10,829 bases of DNA from Opitutaceae bacterium (GTDB lineage: Bacteria > Verrucomicrobiota > Verrucomicrobiia > Opitutales > Opitutaceae): positions 1-10,829 of the forward strand of contig RGAX01000081.1 in the NCBI GenBank assembly GCA_009919985.1, given 5' to 3'. This document shows positions 1 through 6,323 of this stretch, piece after piece. The position numbers and the translations under genes are program-made. Within the stretch, counting starts at the first letter, position 1. Every line of letters starts with the position of its first letter. The notes below the pieces were generated by a model. That model was given only the letters and a program-made list of their open reading frames with translations. It was not told where the DNA came from and searched no databases.

Positions 1-92
1 CCATAATTTCTGTCGTAATAAGAAACCCTAAGCAGGAAAGCCATACATACGACAATTGCTGCTAGCAGCCAACTTCGCCATGAGTTCATCAT
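1..92 (-). CDS. N-terminus of an unrecognised membrane-anchored protein (partial)
   Basis: A minus-strand reading frame starts at tandem ATG codons (90-92 and 87-89) and stays open to the window edge, giving about 30 residues. After a short polar start (MMNSWRS) comes a hydrophobic run of about 15 residues (WLLAAIVVCMAFLL), then RVSYYDRNYG. This is what an uncleaved signal anchor or first transmembrane helix looks like. Multi-span glycosyltransferases often begin this way, but too little is visible to name a family. No convincing Shine-Dalgarno sequence precedes the start. The start codon lies only 13 bp outside the left end of the insertion sequence, so the native promoter is probably displaced or lost. 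The reading frame is not an obvious continuation of the esterase gene broken at the other end of the element. Confidence 0.4.
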   Translation of the reverse strand, partial: MMNSWRSWLLAAIVVCMAFLLRVSYYDRNY

Positions 93-105
93 ATCCAATC
101 AGTAG

Positions 106-115
106 TGTCCGGAAT
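106..115 (+). repeat. Left terminal inverted repeat of the IS4-family element
   Basis: TGTCCGGAAT is the perfect complement of positions 1400-1409. It lies 12 bp beyond the transposase stop codon (128-130). Further inward the two ends agree only partially and need a one-base gap, in an AT-rich stretch. Confidence 0.85.
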
Positions 116-127
116 TAATCAATTGCT

Positions 128-1291
128 TTAGAATAAGTTAGGAATGTCCTCAGTGATATTGCTAGTATCAAACAAGGTAGTACGACGGTTAAACAGTTCT
201 GGGATAGGAACTTTCTCAAATTGAGTGACCGAGAGGACTTGAAGAATTTCATGCAAGCTTGGTTCCAATTTGAGGGTTTTTTTTAGGATGGCCACGAGCA
301 GATAAGTACTGATGGCGGACCAGATCTGAATGCGTACGGCGTTGTCGGAGGTACCGATAAAAGAGCGGATTCGCAGGTGCTGTTTGATCCAGCGAAAGAA
401 CAGTTCGATTTGCCAACGAGACTTGTAGATCTGTGCAATCTTGAGAGCCGGCAGCGTGAAGTTGTTGGTGAGGAAAACGAGCGTGTGTTCGTGGTCGGGC
501 GCGGCGTAACGAATCCGACGCAGCAAGTCGGGATAATCTTGGCGCGAATAAAGCCCGCGCAGGTTGATCGATTGATCGCAGCGCAGGCCGGTGGAGGGAT
601 CCACGGAACGGCGGGTGCGAACGCAAGACTGCAGGTTCGACTTTGCACGGATGACAAAAAATGCCCCCGCTTGAGTGAAACGAGCCAGTCGCGCGAAGTC
701 CAAATAACCTCGATCCATCACATAGATTGCGCCTGGCTCGATCGGAATCTTGTCGAGCAAGTTGACCTCGTGCACCGCGCCCTCTGTCAGAGCGAGAAAC
801 GTCGGAATCGAACCCCGCAAATCCAAGAGTGTATGCAGTTTGATCGCGGCCTTGGTCGAACGAAAATGGGCCCACGGGAAAAGACTCAAACACAAGTCGA
901 TGACGGTTGCATCGAGAGCGTAAACGGTCTGCTCCAGTTCGAGCGCAAACGGTTCTGTCGCGTAAAGCTTGCGCGCGCGCAGAATCAAGCTCTGTGCCCA
1001 GTCCGCATAAATGCGCCAGTCGCGAAGTTCGTTGGCATCGGCGAGCGTGCTGCGCCGGATATCGCTGCGAAACCCCATTTGATAAAGCAACGCGGTCCGC
1101 GAGTGCAGCGAAGACTCCAGGTCGCGCAGACTTTCTCGAAAGGTGAGCTGAGCAAAAGCCATCGCCAGCCACTGATCGTGACAGCCAAATCCCTTGGCGC
1201 CTGCATCGCCTTGATAACGCTGAACACAGCGACGGAAGGTCTCGCGATGGCCCAAGCCCATCACTTGTGCGAACACGGTTTGAGTAGCCAT
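128..1291 (-). CDS. IS4-family DDE transposase with DUF4372-type N-terminus
   Basis: This enzyme catalyses cut-and-paste movement of its insertion sequence by RNase H-fold DDE chemistry. From the ATG at 1291 it is 387 residues. Residues about 1-65 (TVFAQVMG, FRRCVQRYQGD, LTFRESLRDLE) match the N-terminal domain common in this group. The catalytic aspartates are D127 in YALDATVID and D193 in YVMDRGYLDF. The C-terminal YREK motif is exact: Y289, R292, E296 and K303 in YKSRWQIELFFRWIK. The FLTNNF and IAQIYKSRW blocks are also typical. No frameshift or internal stop is seen, so the protein should be active. The frame extends upstream to a TTG at 1330, but family members begin near MxxxTVFAQ, so I chose the ATG. 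Long overlapping frames on both strands are shadows of this gene. Confidence 0.93.
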   Translation of the reverse strand: MATQTVFAQVMGLGHRETFRRCVQRYQGDAGAKGFGCHDQWLAMAFAQLTFRESLRDLESSLHSRTALLYQMGFRSDIRRSTLADANELRDWRIYADWAQSLILRARKLYATEPFALELEQTVYALDATVIDLCLSLFPWAHFRSTKAAIKLHTLLDLRGSIPTFLALTEGAVHEVNLLDKIPIEPGAIYVMDRGYLDFARLARFTQAGAFFVIRAKSNLQSCVRTRRSVDPSTGLRCDQSINLRGLYSRQDYPDLLRRIRYAAPDHEHTLVFLTNNFTLPALKIAQIYKSRWQIELFFRWIKQHLRIRSFIGTSDNAVRIQIWSAISTYLLVAILKKTLKLEPSLHEILQVLSVTQFEKVPIPELFNRRTTLFDTSNITEDIPNLF

Positions 1292-1376
1292 CCACGAAGA
1301 ATGGCGCTTGCTTACTCCAGCCAATCTCAAAATGCGTCACACTCTCTAAGATAAGCAATCCACTGAATGTTAGTGT

Positions 1377-1382
1377 ATTATA
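1377..1382 (-). promoter_or_regulatory. Possible -10 box of the transposase promoter
   Basis: Read on the minus strand this is a perfect TATAAT, about 85 bp upstream of the transposase ATG and just inside the right terminal repeat. A 17-bp spacer would put the -35 hexamer in the terminal repeat (CGGAAT at 1400-1405), which is a poor match. The promoter is therefore plausible but weak, as is common for transposases. The call rests only on the hexamer and its position. Confidence 0.35.
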
Positions 1383-1399
1383 AATCTTCACCAATCGTT

Positions 1400-1409
1400 A
1401 TTCCGGACA
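1400..1409 (-). repeat. Right terminal inverted repeat of the IS4-family element
   Basis: ATTCCGGACA on the plus strand is the exact complement of the left end at 106-115. It marks the boundary at which the esterase-like gene is cut. Codons of that gene are recognisable up to 1410 and lost inside the element. Confidence 0.85.
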
Positions 1410-2005
1410 GTCGTGATATAAGGGCCGTATTCGTCACTGATGTAGAACGAGCCGTCGGGCAGGCGCACGATGCCTTCGGCATCGAGGGAGAGGCGGCCGT
1501 TGAAGCCCTGCGGCATTGCTGGCAACGTCGCGGTCGCGGCGCGCACGCCCGCGGTGCCGGCGGCCGTGTCGAGCGCGGTGAACGGCGTCCCGTCCGACTC
1601 GGTGAGTAATGTGGTGTCGGCGACGCTGATACCGACTTGGTTCTGCGCGCTCGAACCCGCCGCAGAGGGGTTGAACGTGATTGCAAGGGTGTAGAATCGG
1701 GCGCGCCAGTTGGTTGTGCCGGGGTTGTTATAGCCGCGGTCGGGCTGCATGTAGAGGGTGCCGGCATACAAGCCGTCGGCGGTGCGGCGCCATGATTTTG
1801 GATCGATAGTGAGCGCTGAGAATGAGCCGAGGGTTTCGCCAAATTTGTCGCGCGTGGCGGCCGGGATGCGGCCCACCCCCACGAGGCCCTGGTTGACGAA
1901 TGCGTAGCCTCCGAGAACGGCGGTCGAGGCGGGTTGGGCGGAGAGGGTAGCGGCGGCGAGCAGGATCGCGGTGGTGAGTGCTGGATAATAAAGTAAGGAA
2001 AGCAT
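1410..2005 (-). pseudogene. Exported phytase-like esterase gene, 3' part lost at the IS
   Basis: About 198 residues of the original protein remain. The ATG at 2005 gives a good Sec signal peptide (MLSLLYYPAL, a hydrophobic core, then LSAQPAS). An upstream in-frame GTG at 2032 would put nine polar residues before it and is less likely. The mature part contains TADGLYAGTLYMQPDRGY, WRARFYTLAITFNP, LSLDAEGIVRLPDGS and FYISDEYGPYI. These blocks are characteristic of the 'esterase-like activity of phytase' beta-propeller family, usually extracytoplasmic proteins more than twice this length. After EYGPYI the frame enters the insertion sequence, adds a few foreign residues and stops at 1388-1390. The remaining propeller blades are absent, and the sequence beyond the far end of the element does not resume the frame. 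The product is very probably non-functional. Confidence 0.8.
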
Positions 2006-2025
2006 GTGCTCAGCTTGGTTAGCCC

Positions 2026-2056
2026 TCGTCACAGTTGAATGCCGTCGCTGTGACGA
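2026..2056. promoter_or_regulatory. Perfect 9-bp inverted repeat in the divergent gap (possible operator)
   Basis: TCGTCACAG at 2026-2034 and CTGTGACGA at 2048-2056 are exact complements separated by 13 bp. The half-site centres are about 22 bp apart, close to two helical turns, as expected for a dimeric regulator binding one DNA face. The repeat sits between the start of the broken esterase-like gene (2005) and the preferred ettA start (2140), so it could serve both divergent genes. It could also fold as an RNA hairpin in the ettA leader. No regulator gene is adjacent. Confidence 0.4.
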
Positions 2057-2139
2057 TTGGGTGGCATTTTGGTTTGCGAATGGTCGCGCCGCGGCACGCG
2101 CGGCTTGAAACTGCCGGGAAATCCCAGAATCTCCTTTGC

Positions 2140-3828
2140 ATGGCCAAAACCGAAGAAGCCCCCAAGATCATCTTCTCGATGTTGAGCGTCTCGAAAAAAA
2201 TCGAGCGCAAGGAAATCCTCCGCGATATCTCGCTGTCCTTTTACTACGGCGCGAAGATTGGCGTCCTCGGGCTCAACGGCTCCGGTAAGTCCTCGCTCAT
2301 GCGCATCCTCGCCGGCGTCGACACTGAAATCGACGGCCGCGTGCACTTCGAACCGGGTTACACGGTGGGCTTCCTCCAACAAGAACCTGCGCTCACCCCA
2401 GGTTCCACGGTGCGCGCCTGCGTCGAAGAAGGGGTAAAACACCTCACCGATCTCACCGCGGCCTACGACGCGAGTTGGGATGAACTCTCCGAGGCGACGG
2501 ACGACGCGGCCAAGGACGCCATCGCGGACAAACAGGCTAAATTGCAGGAAAAAATCGATACCCTCGGTGCGTGGGATGTCGCACCTCAGGTTGATATGGC
2601 GATGGATGCGCTGCGTTGTCCGGCCGGCGATGCGATCGTCGATCATCTCTCGGGCGGTGAACGTCGTCGCGTGGCGCTCGCGCGTCTGCTTCTGCAAAAA
2701 CCCTCGATCCTCCTGCTCGATGAGCCGACAAATCATCTCGATGCCGATAGCGTCAATTGGCTCGAGCAGCACTTGAGCCGCTACGAAGGCACGGTCATCG
2801 CCGTCACGCACGACCGTTATTTTTTGGACAACGTTGCCGGTTGGATCCTTGAGCTCGATCACGGCCACGGTCTGCCGTGGAAGGGTAATTATTCCTCATG
2901 GCTCGAGCAGAAACAAGCCGTCGCCTCCGTCGCCGAACGCACCGAGAGCAAGCGCCAGAAAGCCATGGCGCGCGAACTCAGCTGGATCCGCCAAGGCGCC
3001 AAGGCCCGCCAGTCGAAGGGCCAAGCTCGTATCAACGCCTACGAGTCCATGCTCAAGGCCGATGTCGCCGAACAGGAAAAGTTGTTTGAAATCATTATCC
3101 CCGCCGGCCCGCGCTTAGGCACGGTCGTAGTTGAGGCGCAGAATGTCGCGAAGGCTTTCGGCGAAAAATTGCTCTTCGATAAACTTAACTTCGCGCTGCC
3201 GCCTGGTGGTATTGTCGGCATCATCGGACCCAACGGTGCGGGTAAAACCACGCTCTTTAAACTCATCACCAACCTAGAAAAAGCCGACGCCGGTACCTTC
3301 AAAGTCGGCGACACCGTGAAGTCGGCCTACGTCGAGCAGTCGCGTGATTCACTCGAGGGTAATAAAACGATCTGGGAAGTCATCAGTGATGGGCAGGAGA
3401 TTCTCACGCTGGGGCCGCGCTCGGTGAATAGTCGCGCGTACTGTGCACAATTTGGTTTCACCGGCGCCGATCAGCAGAAAAAAGTCGGCGTGCTTTCCGG
3501 TGGCGAACGCAACCGCGTGCTGCTCGCCCGTGTGCTCAAAAGTGGGGCCAATCTGCTTCTGCTCGACGAGCCAACCAACGATCTCGACGTGAATTCGATC
3601 CGCGCGCTGGAGGAGGCGCTCGAGACGTTTGCCGGTTGTGCAGTGATTATCTCTCACGATCGCTGGTTCCTCGATCGGGTGGCCACGCACATCATGGCGT
3701 TTGAAGGCGATAGTTACGTCCACTGGTTTGCGGGCAATTACTCGAGCTACCTTGAGGATTTTAAGAAGCGTAAGGGCAAGGAAGCCGATCAACCGCACCG
3801 AATCAAATACCGTAAATTATCACGGTAA
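2140..3828 (+). CDS. ettA: Energy-dependent translational throttle protein EttA (ABC-F ATPase)
   Basis: EttA is a cytoplasmic ABC-F protein that binds the ribosomal E site and gates the first elongation step according to the ATP/ADP ratio. From the ATG at 2140 the protein is 562 residues, close to the 555 of E. coli EttA. An upstream in-frame ATG at 2035 would add 35 residues with no family counterpart. Two ABC domains are complete. The first has Walker A GLNGSGKS (44-51), signature LSGGE (170-174), Walker B LLLDEP with E195, and H224. The second has GPNGAGKT (363-370), LSGGE (452-456), LLLLDEP with E477, and H506. The linker at about 241-325 is rich in basic residues and corresponds to the P-site tRNA interaction region. 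ISLSFYYGAKIGVLGLNGSGKSS is diagnostic of EttA over Uup or other ABC-F types. The C-terminus ends in a basic tail. No strong Shine-Dalgarno sequence is visible. Confidence 0.95.
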   Translation: MAKTEEAPKIIFSMLSVSKKIERKEILRDISLSFYYGAKIGVLGLNGSGKSSLMRILAGVDTEIDGRVHFEPGYTVGFLQQEPALTPGSTVRACVEEGVKHLTDLTAAYDASWDELSEATDDAAKDAIADKQAKLQEKIDTLGAWDVAPQVDMAMDALRCPAGDAIVDHLSGGERRRVALARLLLQKPSILLLDEPTNHLDADSVNWLEQHLSRYEGTVIAVTHDRYFLDNVAGWILELDHGHGLPWKGNYSSWLEQKQAVASVAERTESKRQKAMARELSWIRQGAKARQSKGQARINAYESMLKADVAEQEKLFEIIIPAGPRLGTVVVEAQNVAKAFGEKLLFDKLNFALPPGGIVGIIGPNGAGKTTLFKLITNLEKADAGTFKVGDTVKSAYVEQSRDSLEGNKTIWEVISDGQEILTLGPRSVNSRAYCAQFGFTGADQQKKVGVLSGGERNRVLLARVLKSGANLLLLDEPTNDLDVNSIRALEEALETFAGCAVIISHDRWFLDRVATHIMAFEGDSYVHWFAGNYSSYLEDFKKRKGKEADQPHRIKYRKLSR

Positions 3829-3954
3829 ACCGAGTTCTCAATACCCGTCCACAAAAGGTTGTCCGGTAGTGAATGGCGAAATGAGTACCGCAAAACGACA
3901 CCTGCTTCGCTAAGGGTTAAAATTCAGACGATATCAATTTAAGCCTACTATGTT

Positions 3955-3974
3955 TGACAAAAATAAATATGTCA
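3955..3974. promoter_or_regulatory. Small inverted repeat upstream of the antitoxin (possible autoregulatory operator)
   Basis: TGACA at 3955-3959 and TGTCA at 3970-3974 are complementary around an AT-only centre of 10 bp. The left arm overlaps a TTGACA hexamer (3954-3959) that resembles a -35 box, but no good -10 follows at 16-18 bp. If the antitoxin starts at 3989, the repeat lies 14 bp upstream, where type II antitoxins often bind to repress their own operon. If it starts at 3950, the repeat is inside the coding region. The arms are short, so chance is possible. Confidence 0.25.
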
Positions 3975-3988
3975 GACGCATTTTGAGA

Positions 3989-4210
3989 ATGATCATAAAT
4001 ACTCGAGCTTTTCTGCGTGGATTCACTTCTTTCAAAGCAAAAGCACGTAAAGGTGAAATTGTACGCGTCCAAGACAAAGAGGGCGAATTCCTTTTCACAG
4101 TCGCGACGCCTCGCTCATCACTCCTCGGTGCCGCCAAAGGTAAAATTGTGTTTCATGATGATTTGACCAAACCAACCTTGCCCAACGAAAGCTGGAGGCC
4201 CTCGCTTTGA
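3989..4210 (+). CDS. Type II antitoxin of a PIN-toxin module (Phd/YefM-like)
   Basis: This 73-residue protein begins INTRAFLRGFTSFKAKARKGEIVRVQDKEGEFLFTV. That is the usual pattern for the N-terminal DNA-binding domain of Phd/YefM-type antitoxins: a beta strand, then a helix with phenylalanines, then KGE and a strand. The C-terminal 30 residues (IVFHDDLTKPTLPNESWRPSL) would be the toxin-neutralising tail. It is expected to bind and inhibit the toxin encoded next to it and to repress the operon. An in-frame ATG at 3950 would add 13 residues; I prefer 3989 because family members start directly before the first strand, but neither start has a good Shine-Dalgarno sequence. The stop overlaps the toxin start by 4 bp. 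Base composition is visibly more AT-rich than in the flanking genes, which suggests horizontal acquisition. Confidence 0.72.
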   Translation: MIINTRAFLRGFTSFKAKARKGEIVRVQDKEGEFLFTVATPRSSLLGAAKGKIVFHDDLTKPTLPNESWRPSL

Positions 4211-4605
4211 AGCAGCGCCCAAAATACATATTAGATACCCACGCTTTTATTTGGGCTGCAACCGACGACGACCGATTGAGCCTCAAAGCGGCTCGGGCGA
4301 TATCCACTACTCCCTTTGAACAGCTAGCGATTTCAGATGTTACTTTGCAGGAAATTGGGCTACTGCTTCATTCTGGTAAAATAGCATTTAAAGGCTCACC
4401 CGCCCATGTGCTTGGAGTTATGCTCAACTATGTGTCCGTGCTGCCTATCACTTTGGATATCGCAATTATCGCCCCAGCCTTAGCGTTCCCGCATGGCGAC
4501 CAATTTGATCGTATCATCTCGGCAACCGCGAAAGTTCATCGAATCACTCTCATCACTAAAGATAGCAACATTACTGACTCCTTGGTCGTTTCAACGCTGT
4601 GGTAA
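4207..4605 (+). CDS. PIN-domain toxin (VapC-like ribonuclease)
   Basis: This 132-residue protein has the size and motifs of PIN-domain toxins, Mg2+-dependent endoribonucleases that block translation by cutting tRNA, rRNA or mRNA. The acidic active-site residues are visible: D10 in YILDTHAFIWA, E49 in the second helix (DVTLQEIGLL), D98 and D101 in HGDQFDRIISATA, and D119 in LITKDSNI. The subgroup with HxDxFDR and ILDTH is typically paired with a Phd-like antitoxin, as here. The start codon is TTG, overlapping the antitoxin stop as TTGA, so translation is probably coupled and weak, favouring antitoxin excess. No truncation is seen. The RNA target cannot be read from sequence. Confidence 0.88.
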   Translation: MKQRPKYILDTHAFIWAATDDDRLSLKAARAISTTPFEQLAISDVTLQEIGLLLHSGKIAFKGSPAHVLGVMLNYVSVLPITLDIAIIAPALAFPHGDQFDRIISATAKVHRITLITKDSNITDSLVVSTLW

Positions 4606-4642
4606 TTGTGTAAGGATCCCCCTTTGACGGACACGAGTTAAG

Positions 4643-4658
4643 CCTTTTTCAGAAAAGG
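4643..4658 (+). terminator. Weak stem-loop downstream of the toxin gene
   Basis: CCTTTT (4643-4648) and AAAAGG (4653-4658) can pair around a 4-base loop, 38 bp after the toxin stop. The stem is AT-rich and no T-tract follows, so it is at best a poor terminator. The rest of the 4606-4728 gap shows no coding potential or other clear signal. Confidence 0.2.
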
Positions 4659-4728
4659 AATCTGCTATTGAGATTCACTACACTGGCTTGCGGAGCGGAG
4701 CAAATTGCGCACGATGGGTTTTAATCTC

Positions 4729-5331
4729 ATGAAACGTTTCTCCCCGTTGCTTCGATTCATTGCACCCCTCTTCGCCCTCCCTCTCATGTCATTCGCCGCC
4801 CAGCCCCAACTCTCTTCCCTCGTGCTCGGTGGCGGCTGCTTCTGGTGCACAGAGGCCGCATACGAACTATTGCCCGGCGTTAAGGCCGTCACGAGTGGTT
4901 ACTCCGGCGGCAAAGAGGCCAATCCCACTTACGAGCAAATTTGCGCGCACGTCACCGGTCACGCTGAAGTCATCAAAATCGATTACGATCCCGCGATCGT
5001 CAGCCTCGAGGCTTTATTGGAATATTTTTGGTCGGTGCATAATCCCACGCAGGTCGGCGGCCAAGGCAACGATCATGGGCCGCAATACCGCTCAATCATC
5101 CTCTACGCCGATGAGACGCAGAAAACTGCGGCAACAAAATCTCTCGCTGAAGCGAGCAAGACCTTCCGCGATCCCATCACCACAGAGATCGTGCCGCTCG
5201 TTAAGTTCTGGCCGGCAGAGGGTTACCATCAGAATTATTTCGCTAATAATCCCAACGCGGGTTATTGCCGGTTCGTGATCGCGCCGAAGGTAAAGAAATT
5301 AATAGAGCACAGTCCGGCGCTGAAAAAATAA
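4729..5331 (+). CDS. msrA: Peptide-methionine (S)-S-oxide reductase MsrA, exported form
   Basis: MsrA reduces the S-epimer of methionine sulfoxide in proteins. With the ATG at 4729 the protein is 200 residues. It begins with a Sec-type signal peptide (MKRFSPLLRF, a hydrophobic core, cleavage probably near SFA/AQ), so it likely acts in the periplasm. The catalytic motif GGGCFWCTE holds the nucleophile C37 and a second cysteine C40. GYSGG, HNPTQVGGQGNDHGPQYRS and EGYHQNYF are all canonical. C180 in GYCRFVIAPK is the likely resolving cysteine. Other possible starts are ATG at 4714 and TTG at 4705, and the GGAG at 4697-4700 would suit the latter two; all keep the signal peptide. The gene stands alone, preceded by the toxin-antitoxin module and facing a convergent gene. 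An exported MsrA needs an electron donor such as a thioredoxin-like periplasmic protein, which is not in this window. Confidence 0.93.
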   Translation: MKRFSPLLRFIAPLFALPLMSFAAQPQLSSLVLGGGCFWCTEAAYELLPGVKAVTSGYSGGKEANPTYEQICAHVTGHAEVIKIDYDPAIVSLEALLEYFWSVHNPTQVGGQGNDHGPQYRSIILYADETQKTAATKSLAEASKTFRDPITTEIVPLVKFWPAEGYHQNYFANNPNAGYCRFVIAPKVKKLIEHSPALKK

Positions 5332-5354
5332 GTTCGGGCCTTCGTATCTGCGCC

Positions 5355-5386
5355 CAAAAAAGCCCCGCACAAATTGAGCGGGGCTT
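5355..5386 (-). terminator. Intrinsic terminator of the hydroxylase gene
   Basis: A perfect 9-bp GC-rich stem (AAGCCCCGC at 5360-5368, GCGGGGCTT at 5378-5386) encloses a 9-base loop. Read on the minus strand it is followed by a run of T (complement of the A-run at 5355-5361), so it terminates the minus-strand gene ending at 5409. On the plus strand the hairpin lies about 30 bp after the msrA stop but lacks a T-tract, so it may act only weakly for msrA. Confidence 0.85.
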
Positions 5387-5408
5387 GGCGTAAAATAACG
5401 CTTACCGT

Positions 5409-6317
5409 TTAGTTTAAACCGTCACTCGCGGCTGAGGCCATGGCGGGGGCTTCGGTATTGGAACGGGCTTTGGCGCGACGATTCTTCACAATCGCATCAG
5501 CTCTCGCATCGCACCAGCGGATGAACGCATAAGGGCGCGGGCTCTTGAACTCGTCGGCCTGCCATTCCGTGCCGTCGGTGAAGAGGGTTTTGGGTAGAAT
5601 GAAAGTGCCGAAAACCCAGTCGAAAACGGGGAGCGTGAAGAAGCCGGAGATACCTTCGTTGCAATCGATCACCGCGTGGTGACGAAGGTGGAAGCTGTAC
5701 ATTTTGCGCCAGAACCAGCCCAAATTCTTGCTTTCGATGAGCGGGGCCCAGCGCTCGAAAGACCAATGTTCGATCGCGTGGAAAATTTCATAGAGCGCCA
5801 AGGAGAACGCCAGCGCTCCGAAGCCGCCGAAGAACCAAGGCCACGTCGGCATCAACCATTGCATTAACCCGAAGGCAGGAAACATCGCGGCGGCGAAGGC
5901 GAAGAGCGTATACCAAGGAAAGAAAGAAGCTTCGCCTTGTTCGGGTGTGGTCACCGGGTAGATGTTTTCAATAAAAGGCACGTCGCGGCCACCAGGCGTG
6001 CGGCGGCGACCGATGCGCGTAAGATTATGGTGGAGCGTGTGTTGTTTGTAGAAGCGACTCAAGAAGCCAACGACGGGTTTATGCAACACGTAGCGGTGGA
6101 AAAAATACTCGAAACAACACGTCAGCAGATGCACCGCGAGGAAGCACACGATAAACGGCATCACGCGAAAGGTGATTTGGGCCTGCCAGATGGCGGCGGG
6201 CGCCACTAGCCATACAAGACCGATCAAGGCCGCCAAGGAGACGGAGACCGTAAATAGAAATAGCGGCAGAGAAAACTTCTCTTCTATAGCTACCGATGAG
6301 ACCGAAGATTGAGGCAT
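5409..6317 (-). CDS. Fatty acid hydroxylase / sterol desaturase superfamily membrane protein
   Basis: This 302-residue integral membrane protein has the histidine clusters of the di-iron fatty acid hydroxylase superfamily. They are H74 and H79 in HRYVLH, H93, H96 and H97 in QHTLHH, H180 and H184 in HAIEH, and H210, H213 and H214 in HLRHH. Hydrophobic segments lie at about 18-45, 50-72, 132-156 and 160-178, so the His boxes face the cytoplasm as in known members. Such enzymes use O2 and reductant to hydroxylate or desaturate lipid substrates; the substrate cannot be told here. The C-terminal tail (about 275-302) is polar and Ala/Arg-rich. Start is the ATG at 6317 without a clear Shine-Dalgarno sequence. 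A strong terminator follows. It is convergent with msrA and divergent from the methyltransferase gene. Confidence 0.88.
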   Translation of the reverse strand: MPQSSVSSVAIEEKFSLPLFLFTVSVSLAALIGLVWLVAPAAIWQAQITFRVMPFIVCFLAVHLLTCCFEYFFHRYVLHKPVVGFLSRFYKQHTLHHNLTRIGRRRTPGGRDVPFIENIYPVTTPEQGEASFFPWYTLFAFAAAMFPAFGLMQWLMPTWPWFFGGFGALAFSLALYEIFHAIEHWSFERWAPLIESKNLGWFWRKMYSFHLRHHAVIDCNEGISGFFTLPVFDWVFGTFILPKTLFTDGTEWQADEFKSPRPYAFIRWCDARADAIVKNRRAKARSNTEAPAMASAASDGLN

Positions 6318-6323
6318 GAAGCT

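Larger units (their letters stand above)
106..1409 (-). mobile_element. Complete IS4-family insertion sequence (about 1.3 kb)
   Basis: The element is bounded by a perfect 10-bp inverted repeat, TGTCCGGAAT at 106-115 and its complement at 1400-1409. The match continues imperfectly inward for about another 10 bp. It encloses a single intact transposase gene on the minus strand. Length (1304 bp), gene arrangement and the transposase YREK signature fit IS4-family elements. I see no target-site duplication: the bases just outside are CAGTAG on the left and GTCGTG on the right. IS4-family insertions normally leave a direct repeat of the target. The flanks also belong to different genes, so this copy probably sits at a rearrangement or deletion junction and not at a simple insertion. 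Confidence 0.9.

Noticed and set aside
92..106. Outward hybrid promoter from the IS left end into the membrane-protein gene
   Set aside because: A TATGAT hexamer exists, but it overlaps the start codon and no -35 lies at a workable distance.
377..1354. Long plus-strand open frame (325 residues) inside the insertion sequence
   Set aside because: It is antisense to a transposase with all catalytic motifs intact and shows no recognisable domain; it arises from GC-biased codon use.
249..1394. Long minus-strand frame overlapping the transposase
   Set aside because: It is in another frame of the same strand, is Arg/Ser-rich without domain signals, and overlaps a clear IS4 transposase.
2029..2868. 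Minus-strand open frame opposite ettA (279 residues)
   Set aside because: It lies fully antisense to the first ABC domain of ettA and has no family resemblance.
3860..3866. TGTCCGG resembling the IS terminal repeat, in the gap after ettA
   Set aside because: Only 7 bp match and the neighbouring bases do not follow the IS end, so chance is more likely than an IS remnant.
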